In this document: positions 1 through 9,044 of the stretch, one piece after another | Numbering within the stretch: the stretch's first letter is position 1 | How the letters are laid out: each line of letters begins with the position of its first letter | From: Serratia marcescens | GTDB lineage: Bacteria > Pseudomonadota > Gammaproteobacteria > Enterobacterales > Enterobacteriaceae | Direction: 5' to 3' | Length of the DNA: 64,000 nucleotides | NCBI RefSeq assembly: GCF_006715005.1 | Contig: NZ_VFMJ01000001.1 | Coordinates: 2,542,001-2,606,000, forward strand | Made by a program: the position numbers and the translations under genes | The notes under the pieces: generated by a model | Databases searched by the model: none | The model's input: the letters and a program-made list of their open reading frames with translations, nothing else | What the model was told of the DNA's origin: nothing

Positions 1-32
1 ACGATCGTTTGCCGATTTTTGCAGCGTATCGA

Positions 33-581
33 TCACGGTTCCAGCAGATCGTTGCGTGCCGCGTTCAAATATTGGAACATCGACCAGAAAGTCAGCACCG
101 CCGCGATATACAACAAGCCAATCGCCACATACTCTACGGAGCGATCCGGCCGCCACAGCAAGCCCACCAGCGACATCATCTGTGCCATGGTTTTCACTTT
201 GCCGATCCAGGACACCGCCACGCTGCTGCGTTTGCCAATTTCCGCCATCCACTCACGCAGCGACGAAATGATGATTTCACGGGCGATCATGGTGGCCGCC
301 GGCAGCGTGATCCACCAGCTGTGGTAGTGCTCCGCCACCAACACCAGCGCCACCGCCACCATCACTTTGTCCGCGACCGGATCCAAAAACGCCCCGAAGC
401 GCGTCGTTTGTTTCCAGCGGCGTGCCAGGAAGCCGTCAAACCAGTCGGTGACGGCGGCAAACACAAAGATAACGGCGCAAACCATCGGAGCCCAGTTGAA
501 CGGCAGATAAAACGCCAGCACAAAGAATGGGATCAGAACTACGCGAAACAGGGTAAGCCAAGTCGGTATATTCAATTGCAT
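33..581 (-). CDS. pgsA: CDP-diacylglycerol--glycerol-3-phosphate 3-phosphatidyltransferase
   Basis: An inner-membrane enzyme that makes phosphatidylglycerophosphate from CDP-diacylglycerol and glycerol-3-phosphate, the committed step to phosphatidylglycerol and cardiolipin. The 182-residue protein has the usual family length. It carries the complete CDP-alcohol phosphotransferase motif D-G-x2-A-R-x8-G-x3-D-x3-D, seen as DGFLAR followed by GAFLDPVAD near residues 48-70. Several hydrophobic helices surround the motif. It lies 58 bp downstream of uvrC on the same strand, as in other enterobacteria, so co-transcription with uvrY-uvrC is likely. The stop codon is inside the window, so the gene is complete. 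Confidence 0.97.
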   Translation of the reverse strand: MQLNIPTWLTLFRVVLIPFFVLAFYLPFNWAPMVCAVIFVFAAVTDWFDGFLARRWKQTTRFGAFLDPVADKVMVAVALVLVAEHYHSWWITLPAATMIAREIIISSLREWMAEIGKRSSVAVSWIGKVKTMAQMMSLVGLLWRPDRSVEYVAIGLLYIAAVLTFWSMFQYLNAARNDLLEP

Positions 582-639
582 AATGCTACGGTAACTATCT
601 GGCTAGAGTGGAAATTAAGAGTATGTTGCTACATTGCCC

Positions 640-2472
640 TCAGTGTTTCAATGCATTGTAGATCTTTTCTGCCAATGCTTGTGAAATACCCGGCACTTTT
701 GCAATTTCCTCCACGCTGGCGTTCAACAAAGGTTGCAGTCCGCCCATATACTTCAACAGCACCTGACGCCGCTTTGGCCCTACGCCCTCAATCAGCTCCA
801 GCGCGCTGGTATTTCTGACTTTCGCCCTTCTCTGCCGGTGGCCGGTAATCGCGTGATTGTGCGAGTCATCGCGAATATGCTGGATCACATGCAGCGCCGG
901 CGAATCCGGCGGCAGCGAAATGCCCTCACCTTCCGGCACGAAGAACAACGTTTCTAACCCGGCCTTGCGGTCGGCGCCTTTGGCGATGCCGATAAGCAGC
1001 GGTTTACTCTTATCCCAAGTGACATTCAGCGATTTGAACACCTCGATCGCCATGCCGAGCTGCCCTTTGCCGCCATCGATAAAGATGACGTCCGGGATTT
1101 TTTTCTCTTCCAGCGCCTTGCCGTAGCGGCGCTTCAGCACCTGCGTCATCGCCGCGTAATCATCGCCGGGGGTGATGCCGCTGATATTATAGCGCCGATA
1201 CTCCGAGCGCACCGGGCCATTACCGTCGAACACCACGCACGAAGCCACGGTCTGCTCGCCCATGGTGTGGCTGATATCGAAGCACTCCATGCGGTTGATT
1301 TCCGTCAGGTTCAACACCTTGGTCAATTCCGCCAGCCGTTGATGGATAGTCGACTGTTGCGACAGCTTGGTGGTCAGCGCCGTTGCAGCGTTGGTGCGCG
1401 CCAGCTTCAGATAACGGGCGCGATCGCCGCGCGGTTTGCTTTGGATCTGAATCTTGCGCCCCGCCAGCTCGGAGAGTGACTCGGCAAGCAGCTCTTTTTC
1501 CGGCAGGTTGAAATCCAGCAGGATCTCACCGGGCAGGGTGCGTGCCTGGCTGCCCTGCAGATAAAACTGGCCGACGAAGGTCTGCACCACTTCGCTCATA
1601 TCCGTGCCGCCCGGCACTTTCGGGAAATAGCTGCGGCTGCCCAGCACCTTGCCCTGACGGATGAACAGCACGTGCAGACACGCCATACCGGCGTCGAAGG
1701 CCACGCCGATCACGTCCAGATCGTCACTGTCGCCCGAGACAAACTGGCGTTCGGTGACGCGGCGCACGGCCTGAATTTGATCGCGAATGCGCGCCGCTTC
1801 CTCGAAATTCAGCAGTTTGCTGGCTTCTTCCATACGAGCAATCAGCTGGTGCAACACCTGCTGATCTTTACCGGACAGGAACAGCCGCACATAGTCCACC
1901 TGCTGCTGGTATTCCTCTTCGCTCACCAGGCCGGCGACGCAAGGCCCCAGACAACGGCCGATCTGATATTGCAGACACGGACGTGAGCGGTTGCGATACA
2001 CGCTGTTTTCACACTGGCGGATCGGGAACAGCTTTTGCAGCAGCGCCAGCGTTTCACGCACGGCGTAAGAGTTGGGAAAAGGGCCGAAATATTCACCCTT
2101 GGCGTGTTTGGCGCCGCGGTGCACCGCCAAACGGGGGTGAGTATCGGCACTAAGGAAAATCAGCGGATAAGATTTATCGTCTCGCAAAAGAACATTGTAT
2201 CGCGGCTGATACAATTTAATGTAGTTATGTTCTAACAACAGCGCTTCTGTTTCAGTATGAGTAACAGTTACGTCTATTTGTGCGATATTTTTAACCAGCG
2301 TCTCGGTTTTACGGCTGCTGACCTGCTGCCGAAAATAGCTTGCGAGACGCTTTTTCAGGTCTTTGGCTTTACCGACGTAGATCACCGTGCCCGTGGCGTC
2401 GTACATACGGTAGACGCCGGGCTGGCTGGTGACGGTACTCAGGAAGGCTTTGGCATCAAAACGGTCATTCAC
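640..2472 (-). CDS. uvrC: UvrABC excinuclease subunit C
   Basis: The dual-incision nuclease of nucleotide excision repair. The 610-residue protein matches the family length. An N-terminal GIY-YIG nuclease domain spans about residues 14-100 ([10 protein letters not shown]...[13 protein letters not shown]). A UVR domain that contacts UvrB is near 200-240. An RNase-H-like second nuclease domain follows, and a helix-hairpin-helix DNA-binding tail ends the protein ([21 protein letters not shown] region near 560). The start codon overlaps the 3' end of uvrY by 8 bp, showing translational coupling in the conserved uvrY-uvrC-pgsA operon. Confidence 0.98.
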   Translation of the reverse strand: MNDRFDAKAFLSTVTSQPGVYRMYDATGTVIYVGKAKDLKKRLASYFRQQVSSRKTETLVKNIAQIDVTVTHTETEALLLEHNYIKLYQPRYNVLLRDDKSYPLIFLSADTHPRLAVHRGAKHAKGEYFGPFPNSYAVRETLALLQKLFPIRQCENSVYRNRSRPCLQYQIGRCLGPCVAGLVSEEEYQQQVDYVRLFLSGKDQQVLHQLIARMEEASKLLNFEEAARIRDQIQAVRRVTERQFVSGDSDDLDVIGVAFDAGMACLHVLFIRQGKVLGSRSYFPKVPGGTDMSEVVQTFVGQFYLQGSQARTLPGEILLDFNLPEKELLAESLSELAGRKIQIQSKPRGDRARYLKLARTNAATALTTKLSQQSTIHQRLAELTKVLNLTEINRMECFDISHTMGEQTVASCVVFDGNGPVRSEYRRYNISGITPGDDYAAMTQVLKRRYGKALEEKKIPDVIFIDGGKGQLGMAIEVFKSLNVTWDKSKPLLIGIAKGADRKAGLETLFFVPEGEGISLPPDSPALHVIQHIRDDSHNHAITGHRQRRAKVRNTSALELIEGVGPKRRQVLLKYMGGLQPLLNASVEEIAKVPGISQALAEKIYNALKH

Positions 2473-3121
2473 TGCTTAACAACGTCTCCGCATTGAACAA
2501 TCCATGTCGGATGGCCAGGTGGGTCAGTTCGACGTCGCCGCTGATATTCAGTTTGCTGAACATGCGGTAACGATAACTGTTCACCGTTTTCGGGCTGAGA
2601 CTCAACTGCTCCGAGATCTCATTCACCTTTTTGCCTTTGGTGATCATCAGCATGATCTGCAACTCGCGTTCAGACAGGCAGCTGAACGGCGTTTCGGCCT
2701 GGGGCTCCAGCTGACTCAGGGCCATCTGCTGAGCGATATCAGACGCGATATAGCGCTGGCCCGCATGCACGGAACGCAAGGCGTTAATCACTTCCTGCGG
2801 CGCGGCGCCCTTGCTCAGATAACCGGCGGCCCCCGCCTGCATCACCTTCGCGGGCAACGGGTTTTCGGTATGGATAGTCAACATGATGACTTTGACGTCG
2901 GGTGCATAACGCACAATCTTGCGCGTGGCTTCCAGCCCGCCAATTCCCGGCATATTCATGTCCATCAGCACGATATCGACAGCGTTGCCACGGCACCATT
3001 TTACGGCGTCTTCACCGCATTGGGCCTCACCGACAACTTTTATACCTTTGATATCTTCAAGAATGCGTCGTATCCCTGCGCGCACCAGTTCGTGGTCATC
3101 AACAAGAAGAACGCTAATCAA
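2465..3121 (-). CDS. uvrY: Two-component response regulator UvrY
   Basis: A NarL/FixJ-family response regulator, the partner of sensor kinase BarA. In related bacteria it activates the CsrB/CsrC small RNAs. The 218 residues comprise an N-terminal receiver domain ([13 protein letters not shown]; phospho-acceptor Asp in VLMDMNMPG near residue 54; conserved Lys in the LSKG loop) and a C-terminal LuxR-type helix-turn-helix ([21 protein letters not shown]). It is upstream of and overlaps uvrC. About 700 bp without a gene separates it from yecF, consistent with its own promoter there. In S. marcescens this system would be expected to influence carbon storage and virulence traits; that is inference from the family. 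Confidence 0.96.
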   Translation of the reverse strand: MISVLLVDDHELVRAGIRRILEDIKGIKVVGEAQCGEDAVKWCRGNAVDIVLMDMNMPGIGGLEATRKIVRYAPDVKVIMLTIHTENPLPAKVMQAGAAGYLSKGAAPQEVINALRSVHAGQRYIASDIAQQMALSQLEPQAETPFSCLSERELQIMLMITKGKKVNEISEQLSLSPKTVNSYRYRMFSKLNISGDVELTHLAIRHGLFNAETLLSSE

Positions 3122-3460
3122 GGAAAAATCTCCAAAAAAAGGGAGTAACGCAATCAGCCTCTGTTTTCGCCAGAGATATTACTTGTTTTTCAGACAAGAA
3201 TGAACACAGATTAATACATACTTTCGAATAACTTTGCGGAGCAGAGCTAACTTTTCAATTTTAGCCGTCTATGCCGCCAATAAATCGTCACGTCGGAAAA
3301 GATCGTGCGACGAAAATAATTTCGTTGCGTCGCGTCAGACACAGGATAGCGCGATAATCATGCAGCGAGGGGGAAATCTGTGTAAGCAATCACGACATGA
3401 ATAATATTAACACGGTTGCTGGCCGTTTGTAATCATTTGATATTTAAAGACGTAGCAAAA

Positions 3461-3478
3461 GCCGGCGCCATCGCCGGC
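3461..3478. repeat. GC-rich inverted repeat (7-bp arms)
   Basis: The arms GCCGGCG and CGCCGGC are perfectly complementary around a 4-nt loop CCAT. No T-run follows on either strand, so it is not an obvious terminator. It lies in the long uvrY-yecF gap and its role is unknown. Confidence 0.5.
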
Positions 3479-3712
3479 CGAACACCCGGCGTGTAAAACT
3501 ATTATTCTCGGTAGACATCGGCAAAATCAGTGTCAGCCGCCTCAAATAATTATAATAACCCCTAGGGTTCAACAATAACGTACCGGACAAATACTTGTTA
3601 ACCGCCTCGAAATAACTTACCGATAATGGATGATTCAGACTGACGGTGAACAGGCGCTGCCCACCGGCGTGAGCGGAGCAAGCCCAGTGCAGATGATGGA
3701 CGCATGCTATGC

Positions 3713-3774
3713 TATACTCCGCGCCCAGTTAAATTCGCCGCCGCGCGTGGGGTGATGTTTTAACCCGCGCGCGG
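3713..3774 (+). promoter_or_regulatory. Probable extended -10 promoter and structured leader of yecF
   Basis: An extended -10 element TGCTATACT ends at 3718, about 110 bp before the yecF start. No good -35 is visible, as is common for extended -10 promoters. Positions 3741-3774 form a strong imperfect hairpin: CCGCGCG on the left pairs with CGCGCGG on the right, and GGGT with ACCC. This would be within the 5' untranslated leader of the yecF mRNA. Confidence 0.5.
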
Positions 3775-3826
3775 TGCGCCAAAGCAGCTTGAATCAGGCT
3801 ACGGCCTCAAAAAATCAGGAGAGAAA

Positions 3827-4051
3827 ATGAGCAACGTTGATTTCACTACGTCTGCAAACCCGGAGATCTTGGCGACCGAGGTTGCCTGCCTCAAAGCCAC
3901 GCTGACGCTGATCCTGAAGTCGATCGGCCAGGCCGACGCCGGGAAAGTTATCATCAACATGGAACGTTTTATCGCCCAGATTGAAGATCCCACCCAGGCG
4001 GAAATCTTCAAGAACAGCATTCAACAAATCAAGCACGCTTACCGTCAGTAA
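3827..4051 (+). CDS. yecF: YecF family protein (DUF2594)
   Basis: A 74-residue cytosolic protein of the enterobacterial YecF/DUF2594 family. It is recognised by length, by its position beside uvrY and by the pattern ATEVACLKATLTLILKSIG followed by AGKVIINMERF. It has no signal peptide or membrane segment and is predicted mostly helical. The start has a strong ribosome binding site (AGGAG, 6 nt upstream). Its biochemical role is not established. In E. coli the gene lies between uvrY and sdiA; here glpM follows instead. Confidence 0.88.
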   Translation: MSNVDFTTSANPEILATEVACLKATLTLILKSIGQADAGKVIINMERFIAQIEDPTQAEIFKNSIQQIKHAYRQ

Positions 4052-4172
4052 GCATTGCGTCTCAGACCCGCGCTTCATGCGGGTCTGCTTTTCCCCGCGC
4101 TATGTCACACCCCATTGATCTTGCTCGTGCTTTCGGGCAGTGTGTTGGCTTTCCCCCACACCCGAGACCATT

Positions 4173-4514
4173 ATGGGTATCCTTGTCAAAGCGCTGATCG
4201 GCGCACTGGTCGTGGTTCTGATCGGCCTGCTGGCCAAAACGCGCAACTATTATATCGCCGGTTTAGTTCCCCTTTTCCCCACTTTCGCCCTGATTGCGCA
4301 TTACATTGTCGGCAACGAGCGTTCCATTGCAGCGCTGAAAACGACGCTGGTTTTCGGCATGTGGGCAGTGCTGCCCTATCTGGTGTATTTGATTTCTCTG
4401 TATTTCCTGATTAACAGCCTGCGGCTGTCGTTGGCTCTGGGGGCGGCGGTACTATTCTGGATTGCGGCGGCGTGGCTATTAATTACGCTATGGGGATGGT
4501 GGCAAGGACGTTAA
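4173..4514 (+). CDS. glpM: GlpM family inner membrane protein
   Basis: A 113-residue, very hydrophobic protein with four likely membrane helices. It starts MGILVKALIGALVVVLIGLL. Length and sequence match the GlpM family, a small membrane protein named from the Pseudomonas glycerol/alginate locus and of uncertain function. The ATG at 4173 is preferred over the upstream in-frame ATG at 4140 because the family begins with MGxLxKxxxG and the upstream extension is not hydrophobic. It is downstream of yecF on the same strand. Confidence 0.8.
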   Translation: MGILVKALIGALVVVLIGLLAKTRNYYIAGLVPLFPTFALIAHYIVGNERSIAALKTTLVFGMWAVLPYLVYLISLYFLINSLRLSLALGAAVLFWIAAAWLLITLWGWWQGR

Positions 4515-4532
4515 CGCCCCTGCCTGGGCGGA

Positions 4533-4964
4533 TTACGGTCGCCCCGCCTGCAAAACGAAACCACGCTGCCGGTCACCGGCGATACGCAGATAGCGGCTTT
4601 CACCGGCGCGCAGCGTCATCGGTATACTGCCTCCGGTGTCACGCCAAATACACAGGTGATTCTCGATCATATCTTGCCCGATACTGACCGTGATATTGCC
4701 TGTCGGCACGCGAAACTCTGCTTTTTCTTTCGCCTCCAGCGAAGCGGCAAACGCCCCATTCACATAGACGCCGGTGCGGCAGCTGCCTGCCAGCATTCCG
4801 CTGTCGCGTACCACCACCACCGTGGCGTAAGGCGTATCCGGGATATTCTGGTAGAGCATCAGACGGCTTGGGGGCGGTAACTGAGCCTGTTGCGGCGGTA
4901 TGGCTTGAGTCGCACATCCCGTCAACAGTGCAGAGGCAAATAACAACGCGGCGTAATGCTTCAT
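4533..4964 (-). CDS. Putative lipoprotein, 143 aa
   Basis: Starts MKHYAALLFASALLTGCATQ, a classical lipoprotein signal with lipobox LTGC, so the mature protein would be lipid-anchored at Cys-18. The mature part has no motif tied to a known activity. Its four other cysteines could form disulfides in the periplasm. The ATG at 4964 is chosen because of AGGAG seven bases upstream and the signal peptide immediately after it; longer in-frame extensions would bury the signal. It is convergent with glpM, 18 bp apart. Confidence 0.8.
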   Translation of the reverse strand: MKHYAALLFASALLTGCATQAIPPQQAQLPPPSRLMLYQNIPDTPYATVVVVRDSGMLAGSCRTGVYVNGAFAASLEAKEKAEFRVPTGNITVSIGQDMIENHLCIWRDTGGSIPMTLRAGESRYLRIAGDRQRGFVLQAGRP

Positions 4965-5134
4965 CCTTGGCTCCTGAAGAAAATAATGTTTATCGTAACA
5001 AGAGAATGGCTGCCTCCAGTAGCATTCATGTCGCAGAGACGGAAAAATCGGACAACTTCCCACGCCCCCACCAACCCGCAGGAATAAGAAGATTCTGCAT
5101 TAAAGCGCTTAAAATAAAGGAGAATCTCGCAAAT

Positions 5135-5449
5135 TTAAAACTTGATCATGCCACGTTGGATATCTGCCGCAAACGCACCGCTGACGTAACTAAAACCATC
5201 CGGCGTGACGTAAACCCGTGTATGACCGGTCTCTGATAGCACCGCCACCATATAACCCAGGCTGATCATTTCATGTGAAGGCACGTTCATCGGGGTTAGA
5301 AATCCGCGCCCACGGCACCACTGATAAAAGCGAGTTCGCCCATATCCCAACACGGCGCCAACATCAGAGAGGTGCTTAAAAGTATCATAATCCTCTGATG
5401 GTGAAGGTAAACCGTCATGACTTTCAGGCGTTTTCTTTATCCCAGACAA
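5135..5449 (-). CDS. Phage antirepressor KilAC-like protein (remnant)
   Basis: A 104-residue protein. Residues about 25-100 resemble the C-terminal KilAC domain of phage antirepressors: a winged-helix-like stretch LSDVGAVLGYGRTRFYQWCRGRGFL, then NVPSHEMISLGYM and VYVTPDGFSYV. Such domains normally sit at the end of larger Rha/BRO/Ant proteins. Here the N-terminal partner is absent and no other phage gene is adjacent. The gene is flanked by AT-rich DNA unlike the surroundings. It is probably a phage leftover or a domesticated regulator; the family assignment is from pattern recognition only. Confidence 0.65.
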   Translation of the reverse strand: MSGIKKTPESHDGLPSPSEDYDTFKHLSDVGAVLGYGRTRFYQWCRGRGFLTPMNVPSHEMISLGYMVAVLSETGHTRVYVTPDGFSYVSGAFAADIQRGMIKF

Positions 5450-5994
5450 AATAAACTCCTTTTTTGACTTTGTCGCGAACGGTTATCCTTCATCTGAACT
5501 GAATTTAAAAAATCCAAATTTAAAATGCAAATGAATTCCCTGTAACTGAAAAGTCTTTCATGGATGAAATCTGAAAATAAAACCACAATAAAAAAACAGA
5601 AATAAAAAAATAAGGTATTAATACCGGACATTAAATCTTAGGCATGGGTAAATATCCTAAATAGAAATGGCATTAAAATAGGATAAGAAAAAACTTAGCT
5701 TGCATATTATTTTTCCTCACACAACGGTGCGAGAATAAACGGATCATTGCACTAAAAAGAGAATGGATGAAACAAGAGGTGCGTCATCTCCCCCCTCGTT
5801 GCGAGATGGCAGATCACGACAAGCCCTATCATTTCGGCAGCATCCTCTCTCGACGCGGCGCTACCTCAATCACACCTAAACAATAACCATTATCATTTCC
5901 AATTGTTCCGTCAGTTTATTACACTTTCCTACCTCGCCAGTTAGGAACATTCCTAGGCGGCGAGCCTCAGGATAGAGAAAGAGTTAGGGACACC
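5450..5994. other. AT-rich gene-free stretch
   Basis: About 545 bp, markedly more AT-rich than the neighbours, especially 5450-5720. A 64-codon leftward frame (5437-5631) is low-complexity and has no recognisable family, so it is not called. The only signal seen is the Fur-like box at 5882-5900. The composition suggests acquired DNA. Confidence 0.5.
5882..5900 (+). promoter_or_regulatory. Candidate Fur box
   Basis: The reverse complement of this 19-mer matches the classic Fur consensus (GATAAT GATAAT C ATTATC) at 14 of 19 positions, including a perfect central GATAAT. It lies about 95 bp upstream of the small lipoprotein gene at 5995, a plausible operator distance. Iron control of that gene is inference. 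Confidence 0.45.
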
Positions 5995-6354
5995 ATGAAG
6001 AATTGCCGTTATTTGATTGTTTTGCCGCTTTTGATGATGACCGCCTGCACCCAATGGGAAAGACCCGGCGCGGTCGAGAGTACCCGGGATGCCGAATATG
6101 CCGAATGCCGTAGCCGCGGCTACGAACGTTTTCCGCCGGACGTGGTGCGGGACGTGGAGTTCAGCTACGAAAACAAATACATCCCTTGCGAGAAAAATAA
6201 GAAAGATTGCCCATCGGGATACCGCTATGACAAAGAGCCGTCGATTAAGACGGTGCAGACCGATCGCAATCAGTCCGCCCGAAACGCCACCATCGAAGCC
6301 TGTATGTACGGCAAAGGTTGGCGAGAGAAAACCTACTATTGGCCGCAATGGTGA
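5995..6354 (+). CDS. Small cysteine-rich lipoprotein
   Basis: A 119-residue protein starting MKNCRYLIVLPLLMMTACTQW. This is a lipoprotein signal with lipobox MTAC, so the anchor would be Cys-18. The mature part is hydrophilic, with four cysteines (AECRSRG, IPCEKNKKDCPSG, EACMYG) that could pair in the periplasm. It ends in WREKTYYWPQW, which looks like the common small YccW/YjfY-like enterobacterial lipoproteins without matching one I can name. A Fur-like box lies upstream. Function unknown. Confidence 0.75.
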   Translation: MKNCRYLIVLPLLMMTACTQWERPGAVESTRDAEYAECRSRGYERFPPDVVRDVEFSYENKYIPCEKNKKDCPSGYRYDKEPSIKTVQTDRNQSARNATIEACMYGKGWREKTYYWPQW

Positions 6355-6401
6355 TGCAGCGACGTGGGTTTGAGCTGAAACGTCACCGCAGCGACGCGCC
6401 A

Positions 6402-7670
6402 TCAATTGTCGTCGTCGCTGCAATGCCCTCCCAGAGCAACCAGCGTTTCCGCTCTGACCGGCGTTAAAGGCACACGCGGTAGCGGTAAAGGCCAGCCCAA
6501 AAGCTGCCTTGCCGCCGTCGCACAGACTTTGCCCTGGCAAGCCCCCATGCCACAACGGCTGCTCAGCTTGGCCGTGTTCCAATCTGGCTGATGGCTCACC
6601 TGTTCCAGCGTGACGTCTTCGCAGCGACACAGTATCGTTTGCGGTTTGGCCAGCAAATTCAAGCGTTCATCAAGTGCAAAGGTGCTTGCCACCGCCGTGG
6701 CGAAACGTCGCCACTGCCGCCGCTGCACCGCCAGGCGCTCTGCCTTTTCCCGCTGCCCAGTGGCGGCATAACCGGCGATAGCGCCTTCAGTGAGCGCCAA
6801 TTCACTGCCGCCGATGCCGGTACACTCCCCGGCAGCAAAAATTTGCGCCTGGCTGGTTTGCTGCCAATGATCCACCGCTACGGCGTCGTGTTCTATCTGA
6901 CACCCCAGCAGCATCGCCAACTCAATATTCGCCACCAGACCAAAACCGCAGGCCAACCTGTCGCAGGCGATCGTTCTCTCCCGCCCGCCGTTATTGACGT
7001 GCACCGAAGTTAAACGTTCTTGCCCCAACGCCGCCAGTACTCGGCTGCCGGCATGGTAAGGACGCGGCATCAGGGAAAACGCCTGGCGCAGCTTGGCCGG
7101 CCAACGCCACAGGCCGCCGGCGAACGCCGCCAACCGCCAAAGCGGCGCCTGTTCCGCCACCAGCACCACCTCGCCGCCGGCCTGTTTCACGCTGTTCGCC
7201 ACCGCCAGCAACAACGGACCACTGCCGGCGATCGCCACGCGCTCGCCACGGATCGCCAGCCCCTGCTTGATTTGCGCCTGTAGACCACCGGCGCCGGTCA
7301 CCCCCGGCAGCGTCCAGCCGGGAAACGGCAACAACAGTTCACGCGCGCCATTGCATAAAATCAGCTTTTGATAGCGAATCACGCCGCAACCTTCGGCATC
7401 TTCATAGGCCAATCGGTCAACGCCACACTGTGCCACCAGCTTGCAGCCGGACTGTAGCGCAATATTTTCCCTCGTCGCTATCGCCTGCCGATAGCGGTTC
7501 GCCGTTTCAGGCAAAGCCACCTGCGGCCCACCGCGCCAAATTTGCCCGCCGGGATGCGGATTATCATCAATCATTCGCACCTGACCACCACTTTCCGCTG
7601 CGGCCAGCGCCGCCGCCATGCCGGCCGGCCCAGCACCGACGATCAGCACCTCACAGTCGAAGTTACTCAT
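6402..7670 (-). CDS. D-hydroxyproline dehydrogenase, FAD/[2Fe-2S] alpha-type subunit
   Basis: Resembles the alpha subunit of multimeric D-hydroxyproline dehydrogenases and the HcnB family. The N-terminal FAD-binding Rossmann motif is VLIVGAGPAGMAAALAAAESG. A second nucleotide-binding fold lies near residue 145 (AIAGSGPLLLAVANS). The C-terminus is a cysteine cluster (CRCEDV ... CGMGACQGKVC) typical of BFD-like [2Fe-2S] binding. With the two genes upstream it would oxidise cis-4-hydroxy-D-proline to pyrroline-4-hydroxy-2-carboxylate. The second of two adjacent ATGs (7670) has the better spacing to AGGAG. It overlaps the ferredoxin-like gene by 8 bp. Confidence 0.85.
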   Translation of the reverse strand: MSNFDCEVLIVGAGPAGMAAALAAAESGGQVRMIDDNPHPGGQIWRGGPQVALPETANRYRQAIATRENIALQSGCKLVAQCGVDRLAYEDAEGCGVIRYQKLILCNGARELLLPFPGWTLPGVTGAGGLQAQIKQGLAIRGERVAIAGSGPLLLAVANSVKQAGGEVVLVAEQAPLWRLAAFAGGLWRWPAKLRQAFSLMPRPYHAGSRVLAALGQERLTSVHVNNGGRERTIACDRLACGFGLVANIELAMLLGCQIEHDAVAVDHWQQTSQAQIFAAGECTGIGGSELALTEGAIAGYAATGQREKAERLAVQRRQWRRFATAVASTFALDERLNLLAKPQTILCRCEDVTLEQVSHQPDWNTAKLSSRCGMGACQGKVCATAARQLLGWPLPLPRVPLTPVRAETLVALGGHCSDDDN

Positions 7671-7923
7671 CATCGCTCCTCTCAATACGCATACCGGCCT
7701 GGCACAGCGTCTGGCACGCCAGACGACGCAGACCGTTAATGGTCACCCGGCACTCCTGACAAATACCCATGCCGCAAAAGGGGGCGCGCGCTTGGTGAGA
7801 AATCGACAACCGACAACGATCGTCGCCACACAGGCTGAGTGCCGCAGCAACGCTAATGCCAACCGGCACCCGGCAGGGATCGCCATCGATGTTCAACGTG
7901 AGCATGTTTTGTCTTTCATTCAT
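7663..7923 (-). CDS. D-hydroxyproline dehydrogenase, [2Fe-2S] ferredoxin-like subunit
   Basis: An 86-residue protein with a 2Fe-2S ferredoxin pattern (CGMGICQECRVTI, then a further Cys in LACQTLC). It matches the small gamma/HcnA-like subunit that passes electrons inside the multi-subunit dehydrogenase. The start overlaps the end of the upstream FAD gene as ATGA and has GAGGAG eight bases upstream. Its end overlaps the downstream alpha-subunit gene. This tight coupling implies a stoichiometric complex. Confidence 0.85.
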   Translation of the reverse strand: MNERQNMLTLNIDGDPCRVPVGISVAAALSLCGDDRCRLSISHQARAPFCGMGICQECRVTINGLRRLACQTLCQAGMRIERSDDE

Positions 7924-9044
7924 ACAGGCAGCTCCTCGGCGGCAAACGCCCGCGCCGCCAAATACGGGGTATCGTCAATCTCCGGCGTTTGCCGGCCGAT
8001 CTGAGCAGCAATCAGCGCGGCGCTGCCGAGGGCAGTCGTGACGCCCAATCCCTCGTGCCCCAACGCCAGCCACAGCCAGGAATGCTGCGGATGCGCGCCT
8101 AACAGCGGCAGCCCGTCGGCAGAGGCGGCGCGCAGCCCGGTCCAGCAGCGAATGATGTTCATCTGCGCCAGCGCGGGCAAGAAATGCTGCGCACGTGTGA
8201 GCATCGCCGCCAGCAGCGGCATATCCAATGACGAATCGGCGGAATCGAACTGGCGGGAAGAACCGATCAGCCATTGCCCGGTGGGCCGCGCCTGTACATT
8301 AAACGCCACCGAGGTGCCGTCGCTGGCATGCGCGCTGGCGCCGTACCCCAGTTCCACCAGCTGATGCCGCACCCGCGGCGGATAACGATCGGTGATCGCC
8401 AGGTGGCCCTTCTTGGCACGCAGCAGCGGCTGCGGCAACAAACCATTGGCCCGCAGGCCGCAGGCCAGAACCACTATCGGCGCAGCCAGGCGCCTGCCGT
8501 CCGCCAGCCGCACGGCCCCCTCTTCCAGCGCGGCCGCTTCGCCATGCACCACGTCGATCGCCGCACCCGCATCGGCCAGCAGCCAACGCGCCACTTGCGG
8601 TGCATACAGAATGCCGTCGCCCGGCACCCGCAGCCCACCGGCCAGGCCGTGCCGCAGCATCGGCTCCATGGCGGCGATCTGCTCTGCCGTCAGCAGTTCT
8701 GCGGCCACGCCCTGCTCCGCCAGCCGCGCCCGCTTTTGCTCGGCGCTGGCCATTTCATCCGCTTTATCCGCCAGCCATAGCGTTCCGCAGCCGCGCCAGG
8801 CACAGTCTTGCGGCATGCGCCCCGTCACTTCACGCCATAACCGCAGCGAATAAGCGCTCAACGCCAGTTCGGCCGGATTGTCGTCCATGCACACCAAATG
8901 CCCCATGCCGGCGGCGGTAGCGCCGGCGCGGCGATCGTCCACCACCGAGACGCGATACCCTTCCCACGCCAGCCGCCAGGCACAGGCGGCGCCGATGATA
9001 CCGGCCCCCACCACAATGACATCGGCTTTCCGCCCGACGCCCAT
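7920..9044 (-). CDS. D-hydroxyproline dehydrogenase, DAO-family FAD beta subunit
   Basis: A 374-residue D-amino-acid oxidase/DadA-fold flavoenzyme. The N-terminal FAD motif VIVVGAGIIGAACAWRLAWEG is followed by RAGATAAGMGHL, and the C-terminal flavin-contact loop WTGLRAASADGLPLLG is present. In this family the subunit is the catalytic amine-oxidising part; here the likely substrate is cis-4-hydroxy-D-proline made by the epimerase next to it. The gene starts within the stop codon of the epimerase gene (TGATG overlap) and overlaps the ferredoxin gene at its end. Substrate is inferred from context. Confidence 0.86.
   Translation of the reverse strand: MGVGRKADVIVVGAGIIGAACAWRLAWEGYRVSVVDDRRAGATAAGMGHLVCMDDNPAELALSAYSLRLWREVTGRMPQDCAWRGCGTLWLADKADEMASAEQKRARLAEQGVAAELLTAEQIAAMEPMLRHGLAGGLRVPGDGILYAPQVARWLLADAGAAIDVVHGEAAALEEGAVRLADGRRLAAPIVVLACGLRANGLLPQPLLRAKKGHLAITDRYPPRVRHQLVELGYGASAHASDGTSVAFNVQARPTGQWLIGSSRQFDSADSSLDMPLLAAMLTRAQHFLPALAQMNIIRCWTGLRAASADGLPLLGAHPQHSWLWLALGHEGLGVTTALGSAALIAAQIGRQTPEIDDTPYLAARAFAAEELPV

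Larger units (their letters stand above)
3122..3826. other. Gene-free stretch between uvrY and yecF
   Basis: About 700 bp with no credible open reading frame on either strand. It should hold the uvrY promoter (leftward) and the yecF promoter (rightward). Two structured elements are visible: a short perfect hairpin at 3461-3478 and a longer GC-rich one in the yecF leader. No sdiA gene is present, although sdiA lies beside yecF and uvrY in E. coli. Confidence 0.6.

Noticed and set aside
5437..5631. 64-codon minus-strand frame in AT-rich DNA
   Set aside because: Phe-rich, low-complexity, overlaps the antirepressor-like gene and lacks a ribosome binding site.
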